Part shown: one piece after another, positions 48,350 to 60,420 of the stretch
Position numbering within the stretch: position 1 is the first letter of the stretch
How the letters are laid out: every line of letters begins with the position of its first letter
Origin: Crocodylus rhombifer
Lineage: Eukaryota; Chordata; Crocodylia; Crocodylidae
Length of the DNA stretch: 64,000 nucleotides
Direction of reading: 5' to 3'
NCBI GenBank assembly: GCA_038503035.1
Contig: JAVSML010024594.1
Coordinates: 212,367-276,366, forward strand
Notes under the pieces: model-generated
Database searches by the model: none
Seen by the model: only the letters and a program-made list of their open reading frames with translations
Told to the model about the DNA's origin: nothing
Translations under genes and position numbers: made by a program

Positions 48350-48930
48350 GGCCTTGATGCATTTTGCCCGAGTCCTTGCAGAGAGCGCTGCGGCGATGGT
48401 CCGGCACAGCCAGCCGCGAGCGCGGAGCTTGCAGGGCATGCGCCGGGAGGGCTGAGCTGCAGAAACCCGGTGCCACGAGACGGCACGGCCCTGCCGGACC
48501 AGGAGGAGAGGCCAGGCTCTCCTGCCAGGTGCCGCGCCGGAGGCTCGGTCTTCTCGGAAGAGCGGAGGACAACGCCACGTGCAGAAAGAGGGGCAAAGCT
48601 GCCGAGACCAGGTCGGTGCCAAGAAGAACGACGTGCTGAGGCCATCGTCTAGTTGGCCTCGCTCCTAACCCTGCTCCACGCGCGGCTCTTGAGGAAGAGG
48701 GCCGGGCCTTTGGCCACCCGGCCCTCTGCTTCCTCGCTGCCTTGCTGAACCTCCCTACCGAAGCGTGGGGCGAAGCCTGACGAGCGAGGACGGCGTTCCC
48801 GGCTCTGCACCCGGAGGACGGGGCTGAGCAGAGCCACCAGGCACGGGAGCCGGTCTGAATCAGGGTCTGGCACCTGCGGAAGGTGTCCGTCTCGGGCGCA
48901 GCAGGCGCGCTGCCTCGCAACCCGCCTGGC
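48350..48930. other. Second GC- and CpG-rich intronic block
   Basis: CpG-dense sequence (for example GAGCGCTGCGGCGATGG near 48390 and CCGCGAGCGCGGAG near 48415) sets it apart from its surroundings. It creates overlapping open frames on both strands, none resembling a known protein. It could be a weak CpG island or simply a GC-rich stretch. Confidence 0.3.
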
Positions 48931-49229
48931 CCAGCAGACACGACAGCTGGCAGGACTTCCAGGCTGATTCCAGCCTAGCACCAGGATTTGTTTTGATGGA
49001 GAGAGAAAAAAGCCCAGCAGAGGGACCCCAAATCTTTCCAAATCTTCCCGGCACTTCGCTGCAGCAGCTGCTCATTGTGGCACGTGTGTGTGCGTGTCTG
49101 TATGTGTTTTTTTTAAGTGGAAAAGGCTTTAAGATGCAGCTGAACAAGAAAAACATTCTGGAACAAGTCAGCAGTCGGAGCTTCCTCTCTTTCTGCTTAA
49201 TGAAAGCCATGAGCTCCCAATGACAAGTG

Positions 49230-49640
49230 TCTGCTGGAGCTAGATGGGGAGTTTATGAGATTCCTGCCACGTTTCAGCGATATTACAGCGTGCCTTTGGT
49301 CTGCCTTCCCTAGCTCAGCTATCTAACCACTTCCTTCCCGCCAGGCGCCTCCCATTAGAGACTTTCATTAGGCGAATGCTTCGGGCTTTGTGTATATTTA
49401 TATTACCCCTCCGTCTGCCTCTCATGCCTTACCAGGGGCACATGGAAAAAAGTTATGATAAACTTTAATAAAAATAAAATTAAAATGATTAAACCTTTCA
49501 TATCCTTTAGAGATCATCTCCTCACTGCTGACTGGCCAAATGGGAGCTGGGGCACAGCCGCTTGCTTTTAAATTAAAAAACAAACCAAAAAATAAATAAA
49601 AAAGGGAAATCTGCCTCTGACAGATATTAAAGAGGAACAA
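49230..49640. promoter_or_regulatory. Candidate conserved noncoding element
   Basis: Unique AT-rich sequence with CATTAGAGACTTTCATTAGG, GTGTATATTTATATTACC, GTTATGATAAACTTTAAT, AAAATGATTAAACC and TTTTAAATTAAAAAAC. Dense TAAT/TGATAA motifs occur over 400 bp in an otherwise GC-rich neighbourhood. Conservation is inferred. Confidence 0.3.
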
Positions 49641-50444
49641 ACGTTATCCCTCTGCTCTCAGCAACAGGCCTCAACTCTGCATCCGCATTAAGGACAGAAA
49701 AAGGCAGCCAAAGGCTGAATAATCTCTGCTCATTTCGGGGAAGAGAGGGCCGGGAGATGAGCAGATTGAGGTCAGGCCAGAGGACAAGGACAGGCCTAGG
49801 TTTCTTTATGGAGACGTAGACTGGAGTAATCTCTTCGATGGCACTTGCACAGCTAGGACAGTTGCCTCTGCCATGTCTCTCACCAACATTACTGTCAGGA
49901 GCAACCCTGCCACAAAGCCACCACCAAACCCATTTTCCAGGTTTTCAATATTGCAAAACAATATTTTCCAAGGCTAAGGCAGAATTGAACGTGCTTGCTG
50001 CACCAGTTCCTGATCCTCCTTTTGGAGAGCAACAGGTTTCAATCACCTGGAGTTTGACCCACGTCTTGGAGGAGAAGGATACTCCCAGCACAGCAAGATC
50101 CCACCTGTCCCTGTGGACACTGGACAGGTGAGCTGCACCAGGGCTCGGGAAGTGACCGACCGCCTCGAGATCCCAGCAGGAAGCGAAGCGGGCACGGACA
50201 CGCCGCTAGGGTTCACGGGGGGTCCAGAGGGGCACGGCCCACGGACTAGAAGTCTGCACAGGGGGAAATTCTGCCAGGAGCCGCTTTCTCTGTGAGGCTA
50301 TTTCATGTATTATAGCTCTCTCCAAACAAGACAACAGCTGCCTCACTCCTCGTGATCTGGCAACAAGACAGCAGAAAAGCATTTCCTCTTCAGATACCAA
50401 TGCTATTACATGCCCCCGACAGAGCCACATGTAGAGAGACGTAG

Positions 50445-50545
50445 TTAGTGGCAGCAGCCTTAAGGCAGGGCCAGGTGGCACCTTTGAGATGAACTGGCTC
50501 AGAGGCATCAGCTCTTGTAGACAACACCCTACACTTGGTCAGATG
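50445..50545 (-). repeat. Amniote interspersed repeat fragment
   Basis: GGTGGCACCTTTGAGATGAAC, CATCAGCTCTTGTAGACAAC and TTGGTCAGATGC match, in antisense, a widespread amniote repeat whose sense strand contains GCATCTGATGAAGTG ... AAGGTGCCAC. I cannot name the family with certainty. Confidence 0.5.
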
Positions 50546-53529
50546 CTACACATGGACTTGCAGAAGGCTGGGGGTTGAAACACTACCCCAAAAATGGGCA
50601 CAGACACGAGCTACCTAGCAACAATTTCCTAGTCCAGTCTTGGGTAACCGCACAGACTGGGCAATCCAGTTATCTCATGGCAAGTCCCTTAGGGCCCGTG
50701 TACCAGCCATGTGATTGTATTCATACAGCACCACATTCGTACAGCTTCAGAGGTAAAGAAAAACTACCACGCTGCTCCGATTATAAAGCTGACCTTTCTT
50801 CCTCATCTGAAGAACCATAAAACTGCACTCAACTTACATGCGAGGTTGACCTATAATCGAGCTCCTGACAGTCTTGACTTGCGGGCCTTCGGCGTTCTTG
50901 TGTATGCAATGCAAATGCCAAATCAAACCTGTATCCAGGGCAGCTTTTATTCTGGCATTTTTAGGGCATTTAACCCTTTGATTCTCTTGTGGGACTGTGC
51001 AAGGGCCAATGCAGCTCACAGGCTCCAAGGACTTGGAGGACCTCATGTGGTTTCCCAGTTCAGCCCCCTGCTCAAGGCAAGATTTGGTTTACTGGAGGGC
51101 TTTCAAGGAAGAGAACGAGCGTGGCAGGGTGCAGGGCAATGACCTGGCTGGCACAGAACAGAGTGGGAAGAGATGCATTTTAAACATGCTCATGGAAAGT
51201 AACATGTAGGCAAAACTGGGGTTGCTCCCAAGGGGAGCTTCTGACCACGATTCATCAACAGATTCACCTTTGCCCGGAGGGAAACACCTCCCTGCATGAG
51301 CGGTGGGATTTCAGGCTCTAGCACTCCACACCCGTGTTCTCACATTGCTTCCTGCACACTCCCTGCCACCCCTGCCCTCACATCAGGGCATCCGAGCAGC
51401 TCTTCCAAACAGACAGACCTGTCTACACATTTCTGGCAAACAATTCAGCCAACTCTTTTGTCCACACGTGTGGTGCCTCGAACTCCCTGCCCACACGGCA
51501 CGGTGCGGCTGCAGCCACTACAGCGGTCCTGACTTCAAGCAGGGGTGAGCTCTCCACCGCTGAAACCTGTGGCTGCTTTTCTCTGCGCCCAGGCTTGGCA
51601 CCGTGGCAGCTCAGCAAGTAGCTGGAATCAGGGCAGATTCCTCATGTGGATGAAGCTCAAGAGAGCTGCAACCCAAGTGAAGGCTGGGATCAGGCAAAAA
51701 ACCAATCCAAAGCAGGCATGCAGCAAACCTCTGCTTCAGTAATTGTCATCCTCGTTAGCTCTTAGGCAGCACTTGACACTCACAGATCAGAAGTGCCTCC
51801 CTCATGTTTCAGGGTGGCAGGACAAGAGGCTCCACTGCAATCCCTCTTCGTTCTCCCGGCGCAGACCTGGTGACAGGTTCCTCCCAGATCCACAGTCTGC
51901 ACCAGACTGCCCATTTCGTCTGCGCACCCAGGGAACGGCTACCAAGCACAAGGGCAGCCTGGATGGAGGGGGTCGAGACAGCCGCAGGGCGCGCTCCCAG
52001 ACCTCTGCAGAGCACCCACAGCACGGCTGGCACCACGGCGTGCTTCTGATCACAGCAACCTGCATCTTGACCACTCCAACTTTCGAACAGCGTTGACCAC
52101 GAGTCATCTTTTTCCTACAGGATCCTGCTCCCTTTCACAGGCAGGCAGACCTGGCTTCCCACCCTGCCTAGCACCGTGATTTCCCCTCCCAAGCACAATA
52201 CCGTACCACCCCGTTGTAACTGGGAATGGCTTACACTAAAAAAATAGCACTAGGAAGTCATTTAATGTCCAGTCTTCTCTTAATACAATTAAACAAGAAG
52301 GAGCAAGCACCATGCAAGCATCCGGCTGTCGGCAACTGCCAGCAAGGGGATTCCAGAGCAGTTTGGAAACCCCAGCGTCAAATCATGTTGTGGGGTCATC
52401 TTATCTGGCAACAGCCTTAATTATAACTAAATCCATTTCATCTACACATTTGGTGTTCATTAAAAATTAACACTCCCATTTCTGGCTGCAGCGTGAATCA
52501 TTTCAGAAAGCTGAGCACAGAAACACGAGGAGCATGTAGATGGACGTGTACCCCCCGCCACCCCCCTTGCAGTCCGCTGAACAGTTGTGCCAGCTGCAAA
52601 GGACTCGCATGGTGAAATGACAGGGAGTTTGCCTGCCGGACAGCTTGAAGAGCAGAAGCACTTTCCCATGGTCGCTGAGAGCGCAGACTTGTATGCTAAG
52701 AGACATCAGCCCAAGGGGCTGGCAATCAATCTGCCCCAAGCGAGAGGAGAATGGCAGTCCCCTAGGTCACCGCTGACAGGGGGATCAGAACGGGAGCTCC
52801 AGCGAGGCCAGGGCAGACAAGGGAAGGCACAAGGCTAAGAGCTCGCTTGCTGACACCATGTCCCAGCCCTTTTCCTGTCCAAACAAAGGTTCTTTTGAAT
52901 ACACTTGGCTTAGTTCAGCAACTCCTTCCAAAGAGTCCGCGCTCATTCTTCATATGCAAGAGCCCACAACAATGCCTGTGTGTGTTGGAAGAAGATGGCT
53001 GCGGAGGATTTGGCAGAGATTAGCAGAACTGCTGAAACAATACGTCCACCATGGGGGATTGGCCCTTTGCAAGGGAATGCGAGGCGGCTGCATCCCCTTC
53101 GCACAGGAGTCCAGCAAGGTGCAGAGGCTTACTCCGGGAGACACTCCCCACAGACAGGCCTCATGCGTCCTTCATGCAAACTTCTGCAGCACAATCTACA
53201 GGACGAATTGCAAAACCTACGGATGGTAATTTCCTGTCAAACAGGTCTGGACTCTCCCACATCGATAGCCTCAAAGCCCTCTGTCAAGTCCCTCCCCAAA
53301 ACTCACTTCTTTGGTTTCACTTTTTGGAGAAACCCAGCGAGTCCTCCTGGCTGCCCCCCTGCTCCGAACAACTGTGGTGTTTGCATCCACAACTGTGCCG
53401 GGGAGGACAGGGCAGAGAAAGAGAGGGTGTCCACGGTCTTCCTCGGCTGGAAGGTGATGGTCTCGGCTCGGTCGTTAACGCTCTGGGCAGGGACAGAGGG
53501 GATCAGCAGGCACTGGTGGAGTCCCTGTT

Positions 53530-53815
53530 CCCCCGAGCGGTGCCAGGAGTGACCAGGAATAGCGGTCACAAGCTGGCAGAGGGTCGGTTTAGGCTAGACA
53601 TCTGGAGGCGCGACTTCACGGTCAGGGCGGCTAGGGTCTGGGACCAGCTTCCAAGAGAAGTGGTGCTGGCTCCTACCCTGGGGGGCTTTAAGAGGAGGCT
53701 GGACGAACACCTTGCCGGGGTCGTTTGACCCCAGTACTCTTTCCTGTCATGGCAGGGGGTCGGACTTGATGATCTGCTCAGGTCCCTTCTGACCCGACTA
53801 ACTATGAAACTATAA
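53530..53815 (+). mobile_element. CR1 LINE 3' end (crocodilian/turtle type)
   Basis: The 3' region reads GGTCGGACTTGATGATCTGC, then TCAGGTCCCTTCTGACC, and ends in an ACTATGAAACTATAAACTATGA tail typical of CR1. Upstream, the frame encodes the familiar phrase FRLDIWRRDFTVRAARVWD, then QLPREVVLAPTLGGFKRRLDE. It is 5'-truncated, as is usual for CR1, and better preserved than the other CR1 fragments here, so probably younger. Confidence 0.75.
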
Positions 53816-54235
53816 ACTATGACCTGTCACTGAAGCACTGTCCATACTATCAACCCCAAGGGAGCTGTTTTAGTGCTATACAGACTTTCTAAAAAACTCA
53901 AAATAAAACACTACACTTAAATCCATTAAGGCTCTATTTTGGTGCCTGAAAACCACCATTGACTTGGTCAGTAAAATACAGAAATCTGTCAATGAAATTC
54001 AAACACCCCTGAACTTTTTTCCAGGGAAATGTCTTCCAATTGCAGATTCCACCCCAAACCCCCAGTTTCATTGGTGTTTTAGTCCGGGACTCTCTAGGCA
54101 ATAAGCAGTCACTATACTGTGCCCCAAACAAACAGAAAGCAATAAAGCTTCTGCTTAATGCCAGCCCCATTGTGTTCCCACAGCCCACTGCCCTTCCCAC
54201 CACAGCGGCCAACACCCTCCAGGAGAACAAGACGA

Positions 54236-54430
54236 CAGGAGGGATAGCGCAGTTGTTAAGAGTTGTCCAAGGCCTTGGGAGACAGCAGTTCAAGTCCCGG
54301 CTTTGCCAAAGGCGTCCCAATGACCCTCAGCACATCACCTGGCCTTTCTCCCTGTCCCCCGTACGACGAGGAGAACGGCACTCCCCTGTCTCAGAGGGCG
54401 TCGGATGGAGACGGCACAATACTCTGGGGG
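54236..54430 (+). mobile_element. MIR-like tRNA-derived SINE
   Basis: Starts with a tRNA-like head: box A-like GGGATAGCGCAGTTGTTAAG and box B-like CAGTTCAAGTCCCGGCTTTG. A CORE/MIR-like body follows (CCTCAGCACATCACCTGGCC, then GAGGAGAACGGCACT). The order and spacing fit MIR-type SINEs of amniotes. Diverged, so the subfamily is unknown. Confidence 0.6.
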
Positions 54431-55769
54431 TGTTTCACAGCCCCTGACAACCTGTCCCCTGCACATCCCCCCCTCCAAAAGCTGTCCTCAGGTCAGACCA
54501 AAGATCAGCAACTAGACGCCCCGTTGTCCCCCACACTCGGTGCATCGCTAGGAGGAAGGGACCCTTACGGTGACGACGCACAAGGCCACGCTGCACGAGA
54601 CAGCGCGAGGGCATTGCTCTGCCTTACCGAGATGGGGAGCGAAGCCGCAGGCACCAGGCGAGTTGCTCCCCCGCTACAAATACCAGGGGAGGGTCCCAGG
54701 GAATTTTGTCCCCATGAAGAGCACAGGGCCAAAGCGAATCTTGCTGGCATCGGAAAGGATACCTGCTCCTCCAGACCCAGGCCCCACTCACACCTGGACC
54801 CAACGAGTCTCCTAATGAACGCAAGCCAGCTCTAAGAGGTGGGCTCTCCTCTCAGATCCAGGACTCAAGGATGCCCCGAAGCGACCATGGAGAGTCTGAA
54901 CCCAACGTCAACAGGAGGAACAGCAGCAGGATGACACCCGAGTCGGGCACACGGACCTAAGTGTGGGAGCCCTCCGCGACCCTGGGGGGAGGTGGAGGGA
55001 GAGAGATTTTAGTAACTTGTCTAAGAAGAAATGCAAATGCTGCCAGCCCTTCCACAAGAGCATGGCTGCACGGGGAGAGGACACAAGGAGGTGAAGAAGG
55101 TACGAGGCACAAGCAGACATAAAGAGGGAAAGAACTGAGAAGAAAGGAAGGAAAAAGCAATTAATAGGGGGACAGCATGGGTCTAAAGGCCAGGCACTGG
55201 AGCTGGGCCTGTAACAACTCCGAAACGGTGCGGTACAGGGACGTGGCATGCGCCGACCAGCTGAATACAAATACCTGTACGAAGCTCACACGTTTACGGG
55301 CATAAACCCAGGGCCACAGAGAGGGGCAGCTCCAAGCACACATCTGAGCTGGGCTTGGAAACGGGCTGGCTTGCATCAGTAGCCGGTGAATTGGAGGCAT
55401 GTCCGAGGAAGGATGAGGATTTGGTATAAGCAGTTATTTATTCATTCCACGTTTTTCTATGCATTTATCTCTATTGTTACCTAGCTACCTATTTGACATC
55501 AGCCACCACAATGTCCAAGCACCGCTCAAGTATATCGGGGGTTAAGTGACTGGGATTAAAAACAAACTAGCCCGAGGGAAGAGGCATCTGCACCCAGTGG
55601 CAGACAACAGCTATGGCAGAAGCCCAAAGATACTGTGGCGAGACCACAGCGAAAGGTGCTCTAAAATAGCCGTGCAAGGCAAGTACCCCGAAAACGCTCT
55701 TTCCGGCTGGTTCCACCTTCCTGCCTGCTGCTTCGTTTGCACTGTCTGCACAGAGCAAGCAGGAAAGTT

Positions 55770-56130
55770 TAATTGTCTTTAATTACTCAGCTCAAGGATG
55801 CTCCGGTTTCTTGCCTGGTGTCCATGTAATTTCCCCGCCAATGACTTCATTATCCCCTACTGGAAGTGCACGAGAGCTGCTGGAGCTCTTTTCTGTAACA
55901 GAAACAGCGGTTCTCATGAGGGCCATCACTGGCACAAGCGAGAAGACAAAGGTTTCTGTGTCTCTGCGACCGCTGCCTGGACTGCGCTGCGTGCATGCGT
56001 GCGTGTGTGTGTTGCAAGGGGGCGGGAGGAATGAGTTGCTCCTAACGTGCAATCAGGAACCATCACAATTACAAATGTAAATGAACAGGCAATTGGCACT
56101 GACCTTTGCAGATTGTTAGAGGACTAATTA
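55770..56130. promoter_or_regulatory. Candidate conserved noncoding elements
   Basis: Two unique AT-rich pieces flank a GC-richer middle: one with GTTTAATTGTCTTTAATTAC, the other with CACAATTACAAATGTAAATG, CAGGCAATTGGCACTG and GGACTAATTAAGG. TAAT/CAATTA cores are frequent. Conservation was not tested. Confidence 0.3.
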
Positions 56131-56904
56131 AGGTAAAATCAGGCACTCTTTCCCAACAGGAGATTGAGATGCACAGACACACACGGAAATACCGACACAC
56201 AAGCAGTGCACGCACACAGATAAACCAGGTACACCCATGAACCCCACGGCCTGGTGTGCACAGACAAGATTTTCAGATGCCCAAAGCATCAAAAGGCCAA
56301 ATGAGCCTGCTGCAAAGATGAAAACTGGAGACCAGCTGGTACAAGCTGGAGCGTTAAGTCAGAAGTGTGGCGTCTCAAACCTCCTGGTGAAACACTTGAG
56401 AAGAACCGTTTATAGCTGAACTACCCCAAATAGGCTAGGATTACTTCATCTTAATGGGATGACGCTGCAGCCCTGCTTTGGGATGTGGCTCGCCTGGGGA
56501 AGGCCATAGTAGCGGGCACGTGGAAAGAGCCAGCAATGCCGCTGGGGCTACTGAAACGAGCATCTCCTCAGATCCCAGGATCCATCGTGACACGAATCCA
56601 TCAACTCCCTGGTGTCTTGATGCACTGGCCAAAGACATCACCACTTTCATTAGCTTTAACTAAATCCCAAGACTTACACTCCTATTCTCACCCCCACGCT
56701 CACTGCCATTTTTCTTCCCTTCCTGCCCTCTTCATGTCTCATCTTTCTCACCGCTCCTCCTCTGCTTTATGCTTCAGAAGAGGCTGGATTAGCCGAATAT
56801 GATAACTCTGACTACAGTGCTGTGAGGCTGTGTCCAGAAAGCCAAGCTAAAAGCAATGTCTGAAAGAGCCAGACACTGGTAAAAGTTTGCCAGATCAAAA
56901 AGCA

Positions 56905-57150
56905 AATAATAGGGTTGGAAGGGACCTCAAGAGCCATCTAGTCCAAGGCCCTGCAGAGATGCAGGGCTGCCGTTCCTAAGCCATCCCAGACAGATACTTA
57001 TTCAGCCTCCTCTTGAAAGCCTTCGGGGAAGGCGAGTCCGTCATTTCTGTGGGCAGTCTGTTCCACTGTCCTACTGCTCTTCCCGTCAGGGAATTTTTCA
57101 GTGATTTGACCTAAATCTCCTTTGCTGTGGTTTAAACTACAGAGCTGCGT
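56905..57150 (-). mobile_element. CR1 LINE 3' fragment, antisense
   Basis: Reads AATAGGGTTGGAAGGGACCT, then CATCTAGTCCAAGGCCCTGC, CTCCTCTTGAAAGCC, TCTGTTCCACTGTC and CAGTGATTTGACCTAAATCTC. This is the textbook antisense order of a sauropsid CR1 3' end. Confidence 0.85.
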
Positions 57151-58847
57151 TGAGCCCATGCGTCTGCAGCAGCAAGGCTGCCAGCGAGAGTCAGCACCAG
57201 AACCGCAACTGCTTTCCCCGCCTCTGCTTTCTCTCAATGAACACTTGCCCTCTTCTTAGGGCAGCCAGCCTGAGCTGCTCGGCCCGCCCGGCGCCTACAT
57301 CAGCTGAGCACAGGGCACGCGGCAGAAGTCCCACGACGGCACTTCCCCCCGCACGGACCTGCAACGAGAGGCCCCGACAGCTCTCAGGCAGAAGAGCCAC
57401 GGTCCCGAGAGGAGGCAACGCCGGCGACCACGAGGGAAAGAGCTGGGCCCTACAACAGTCGAGCAGCTCCATCATGGACCCAGAATGAAGCAATGAAGCA
57501 GACCCCCGCAGGGACTATAACTGCATACTCTGGGGTGAGAGCTAACCAAACCGGCACGGGGAAACTGGCTGTGGGAACAAGACTGCCAGGCTGGAAGCAA
57601 GGCCTGTGCTGGACCAAACCCCAAATGCCCATGCCTCTCGCATGCAGACCAGCCAGACCTCTGTGCCAGCACTGAAACGAGCCGCACGGGCTGGGGAACA
57701 CGCTACGGAGATACCAGCAGCTTCCCAAAGACCACGGGCTTGGTGCACCGAGAGCAGCAAGTCTGCCCCAAAGAGCAAACACTTCAAGGGAGAGAGAACA
57801 ACTGGGAGCCCCGGACTTCGCTCCCTGCTCACCCCTGCCCAAGCGCACAAATCCCGTTCCTCGTCTGGCTGCAGATTCATGCATCTGATTCTGAACCAGA
57901 ACAAGTGAAGGTTTCGTTTCACAAGGACACTCACGATTGTGTTCTGGGTCCCGAGACAGGTCTAGAAACTGCCCTGCCCACAACGTTTGTGCACCGACAG
58001 ACACCAGGAACAAGAGCGCATTTCCTATCCCCCTCTGCCCACCACTTCAGTCCCCAGATACCCTAACCACTGCCACCCCCATCCAACACCACAGTCCAAC
58101 CCTCAGAGGCAAGCTCAGTGCAAGGCCCATCAGCGCAGCTTGGAGCATCCCGTCATTACAGCTCAAAGGTGGCACAGCCTCGCAGGGCTGAGACAGCCCA
58201 ACACCGACAGCCACAACACGCGCACACCATGCAGAGCTGCTGACTGCTCAAGTTTATTAACAGGGATATTTGGAGAAGAGGGACGAGGTTCGGGCTGCAC
58301 TAGCATGCACTGGAAGTCAGCACTGTTATCCACGTTTGCAAGGCCCACTTGGAGCTGAAATAACCCGGCAGAGCAGTGGAAGAGCCAGAGCAGAAGCCAA
58401 GCTGCTCGAGTCCCGGCCCAGGGCTCTTAGGCTGCCCTGGGCGAGATTCCTGTTTAGTAGTTACGCAGTGTGTGCCGATGACTCGCGCAGTGCCGAAGGA
58501 TGCCAAGGACATCCTTCTGCCACGGGCGGATTCGGGATCACGGTGGTGAGGGGGAGCTATGCGGTCATCAGCGCTGTGGCATACCTCCAGCGAGGAAAGC
58601 CCTACCCCTCCCTCCGCCTGCTGCAGAACTGCGGGGGGACGGCAGAAGGCATGAGCAAACAGCAGCAGCTTGGGCGCTGCGTGCAAGCAGGGGCCCTGGG
58701 CAGACCCCGTGCCGGCAGGATTTAGCGTGGGGGGCTCTAAGGGGATCCAGCAGGAAATCAGAAAGCTAAGCTGGAGATGACGAAGTCGGATTCACTCGGG
58801 GAAGCCCAGTATCAGCCTGTGCTCATAAGCAAAAGCAGCATCTAAGG

Positions 58848-59394
58848 CAAGGTGTCAAACATGTGGCCCTGCAGGCCAGCGAGGGGTGCAGGGTCAGCCC
58901 GCAGGCACAACAGCCCCATGCCCCAGTGCCCGTGCACAGGGTCGGTGCAGGCAGCTCGCGCAGTGCACACCCCAGACCAGCCCGACGCACCGCATGCAGC
59001 ATGGGCTGGCCCCAGTCGGGACCCGGTGCAGAGCCACCCCGGGCTGTGCGCTGCGTGAGATGCCCATGACAGACTGGCCCTGCATGCTGGCTCTCATCTG
59101 CGGGCCCGATCCAGTCTGGATGTGAAGCCAGCATGCAGGGCCAGTCCAGCCCCCTATCCTGTGTGCAGTCTGCGTGCCCAGTACAGCCCATGTGCATGGG
59201 GCACGTGGCACCTGTACCTGCCTGGCCCTGCATGCTGGCTCCAGCACTCGGGGACAGTCTGTGGGCCCAAACCAGCACAAAGGGTCAGGCCAGCATGGGC
59301 ATCATGTGCTGCGTGTGCCCTCAAGCAGCCCCCTATGCTACATGCAGCACACAGGGTCAGATCCAGCCCACAGGCCATATCTTTGACACCCTGG
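58848..59394. mobile_element. hAT-like nonautonomous element with internal hairpin
   Basis: The ends are inverted: CAAGGTGTCAAACATGTGGC at the left, and CCAGGGTGTCAAAGATATGG as the reverse complement of the right. GGTGTCAAAC is typical of a hAT-Tip100/Zaphod-like end. Flanks ATCTAAGG and ATGTAAAG agree at 6 of 8 bases, compatible with a decayed 8-bp target duplication. Internally TGGCCCTGCATGCTGGCT (about 59076) is followed by its exact reverse complement near 59128, and again by CTGGCCCTGCATGCTGGCT at about 59221. No transposase frame was found. Confidence 0.65.
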
Positions 59395-59904
59395 ATGTAA
59401 AGCAAAGATAACCAACAAGAGAGAAAGTAATGAACAAAGCTGAAGACAACTGAGCAATGATAGCATGCATCAAACTAATTGTGGACATGTACTGCAATGG
59501 ACTGGTGCTGGAAGCCCAGCTGACAGAGACTTGTCAGCCCAGGGAGGCACGTTCTGCGCAGGAGGCAAGTGAAATACGACCCGTGGGGCTGTGCAAACAC
59601 CTCTGCAGGCAGCCCTGGGAGACCAGCAGGTGAATTGCTGGATGTGCAACTGGACATGACACTGGTGTAAACGCTGCAAGGAACAGCTCGGGCACAGGCC
59701 AGATGGGACCCTGCAGGGGTACGTGGTCTCTAAACTTCTAGGAACTGAAACAAGACCAAACGCTGGGGAGAACAACTAATACACCAGCCACCACCCGAGA
59801 GGATAAAGGTTCTCCTCTGCCTGCCTTCTCGCATGGGTGGGCTGAAATCTCCTTAAAAACAAAGTGCAACATCCCAGCTGGGGACTGGCAAAGCAGACAG
59901 TGCT

Positions 59905-60420
59905 CTCTTCTGAATCTTTATTGATCTAAGAGGTTTCTTTCCTGCCTTTTTTAACCTCAGGAGAGCTAAATATTTTTGTAGGAGGCAAGGATTTCTTGTG
60001 ATACCTCTTACTAGACCAACTGTGCGGCTGTGAGAGGTGTTAAATGCTTTCAGTGCTGTTCTGCAGGTTACCAAACCCCAAGGTCACTGATGCCTGAAAA
60101 ACCTGTCCGACAGCTCTCCCGACTGCACAGTTGGTCCAGTACAAGGCATCGCAAAACCCCCTTGGCCTCTTGTGCGCTTCCTGGACCGTCACGGCTACAA
60201 GGCTCCAGCCCTGCTGCAGGAGCGTGCCTCTCATTTTTGTTCTCCTGTTTGAGGGTGGCTGCTGCGGACGAGGCAGCGAACCGGCGTGAAGCGCTATATC
60301 AGACGGGTTTGAAAGGGTGGAGACTGGAACGCGAGCTCGTACACGCACAGATCTCAACTCTTCATCAGTCCCTTTCCCTCCCAGCTCATCAGCTTCCACC
60401 TCTGCAGTATTCGTGACGGC
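59905..60420. repeat. Two inverted copies of an ancient sauropsid repeat
   Basis: TGTGATACCTCTTACTAGAC with CAACTGTGCGGCTG (59997-60030) is matched in reverse complement by GACTGCACAGTTGGTCCAGT with ACAAGGCATCGCA (60121-60153). TAGACCAACT next to GATACC(T) and a nearby CTCTTCATCAG belong to a repeat common in reptile genomes, known from memory only. The head-to-head copies form a fold-back pair about 90 bp apart. Confidence 0.5.

Noticed and set aside
54236..54310. Possible tRNA gene
   Set aside because: The box A- and B-like motifs are present, but the cloverleaf is not intact and a SINE-like body follows. It is a tRNA-derived SINE.
59997..60155. Possible hairpin microRNA gene
   Set aside because: The inverted arms are better explained as two facing copies of an interspersed repeat; loop and arm geometry do not suit a typical precursor.
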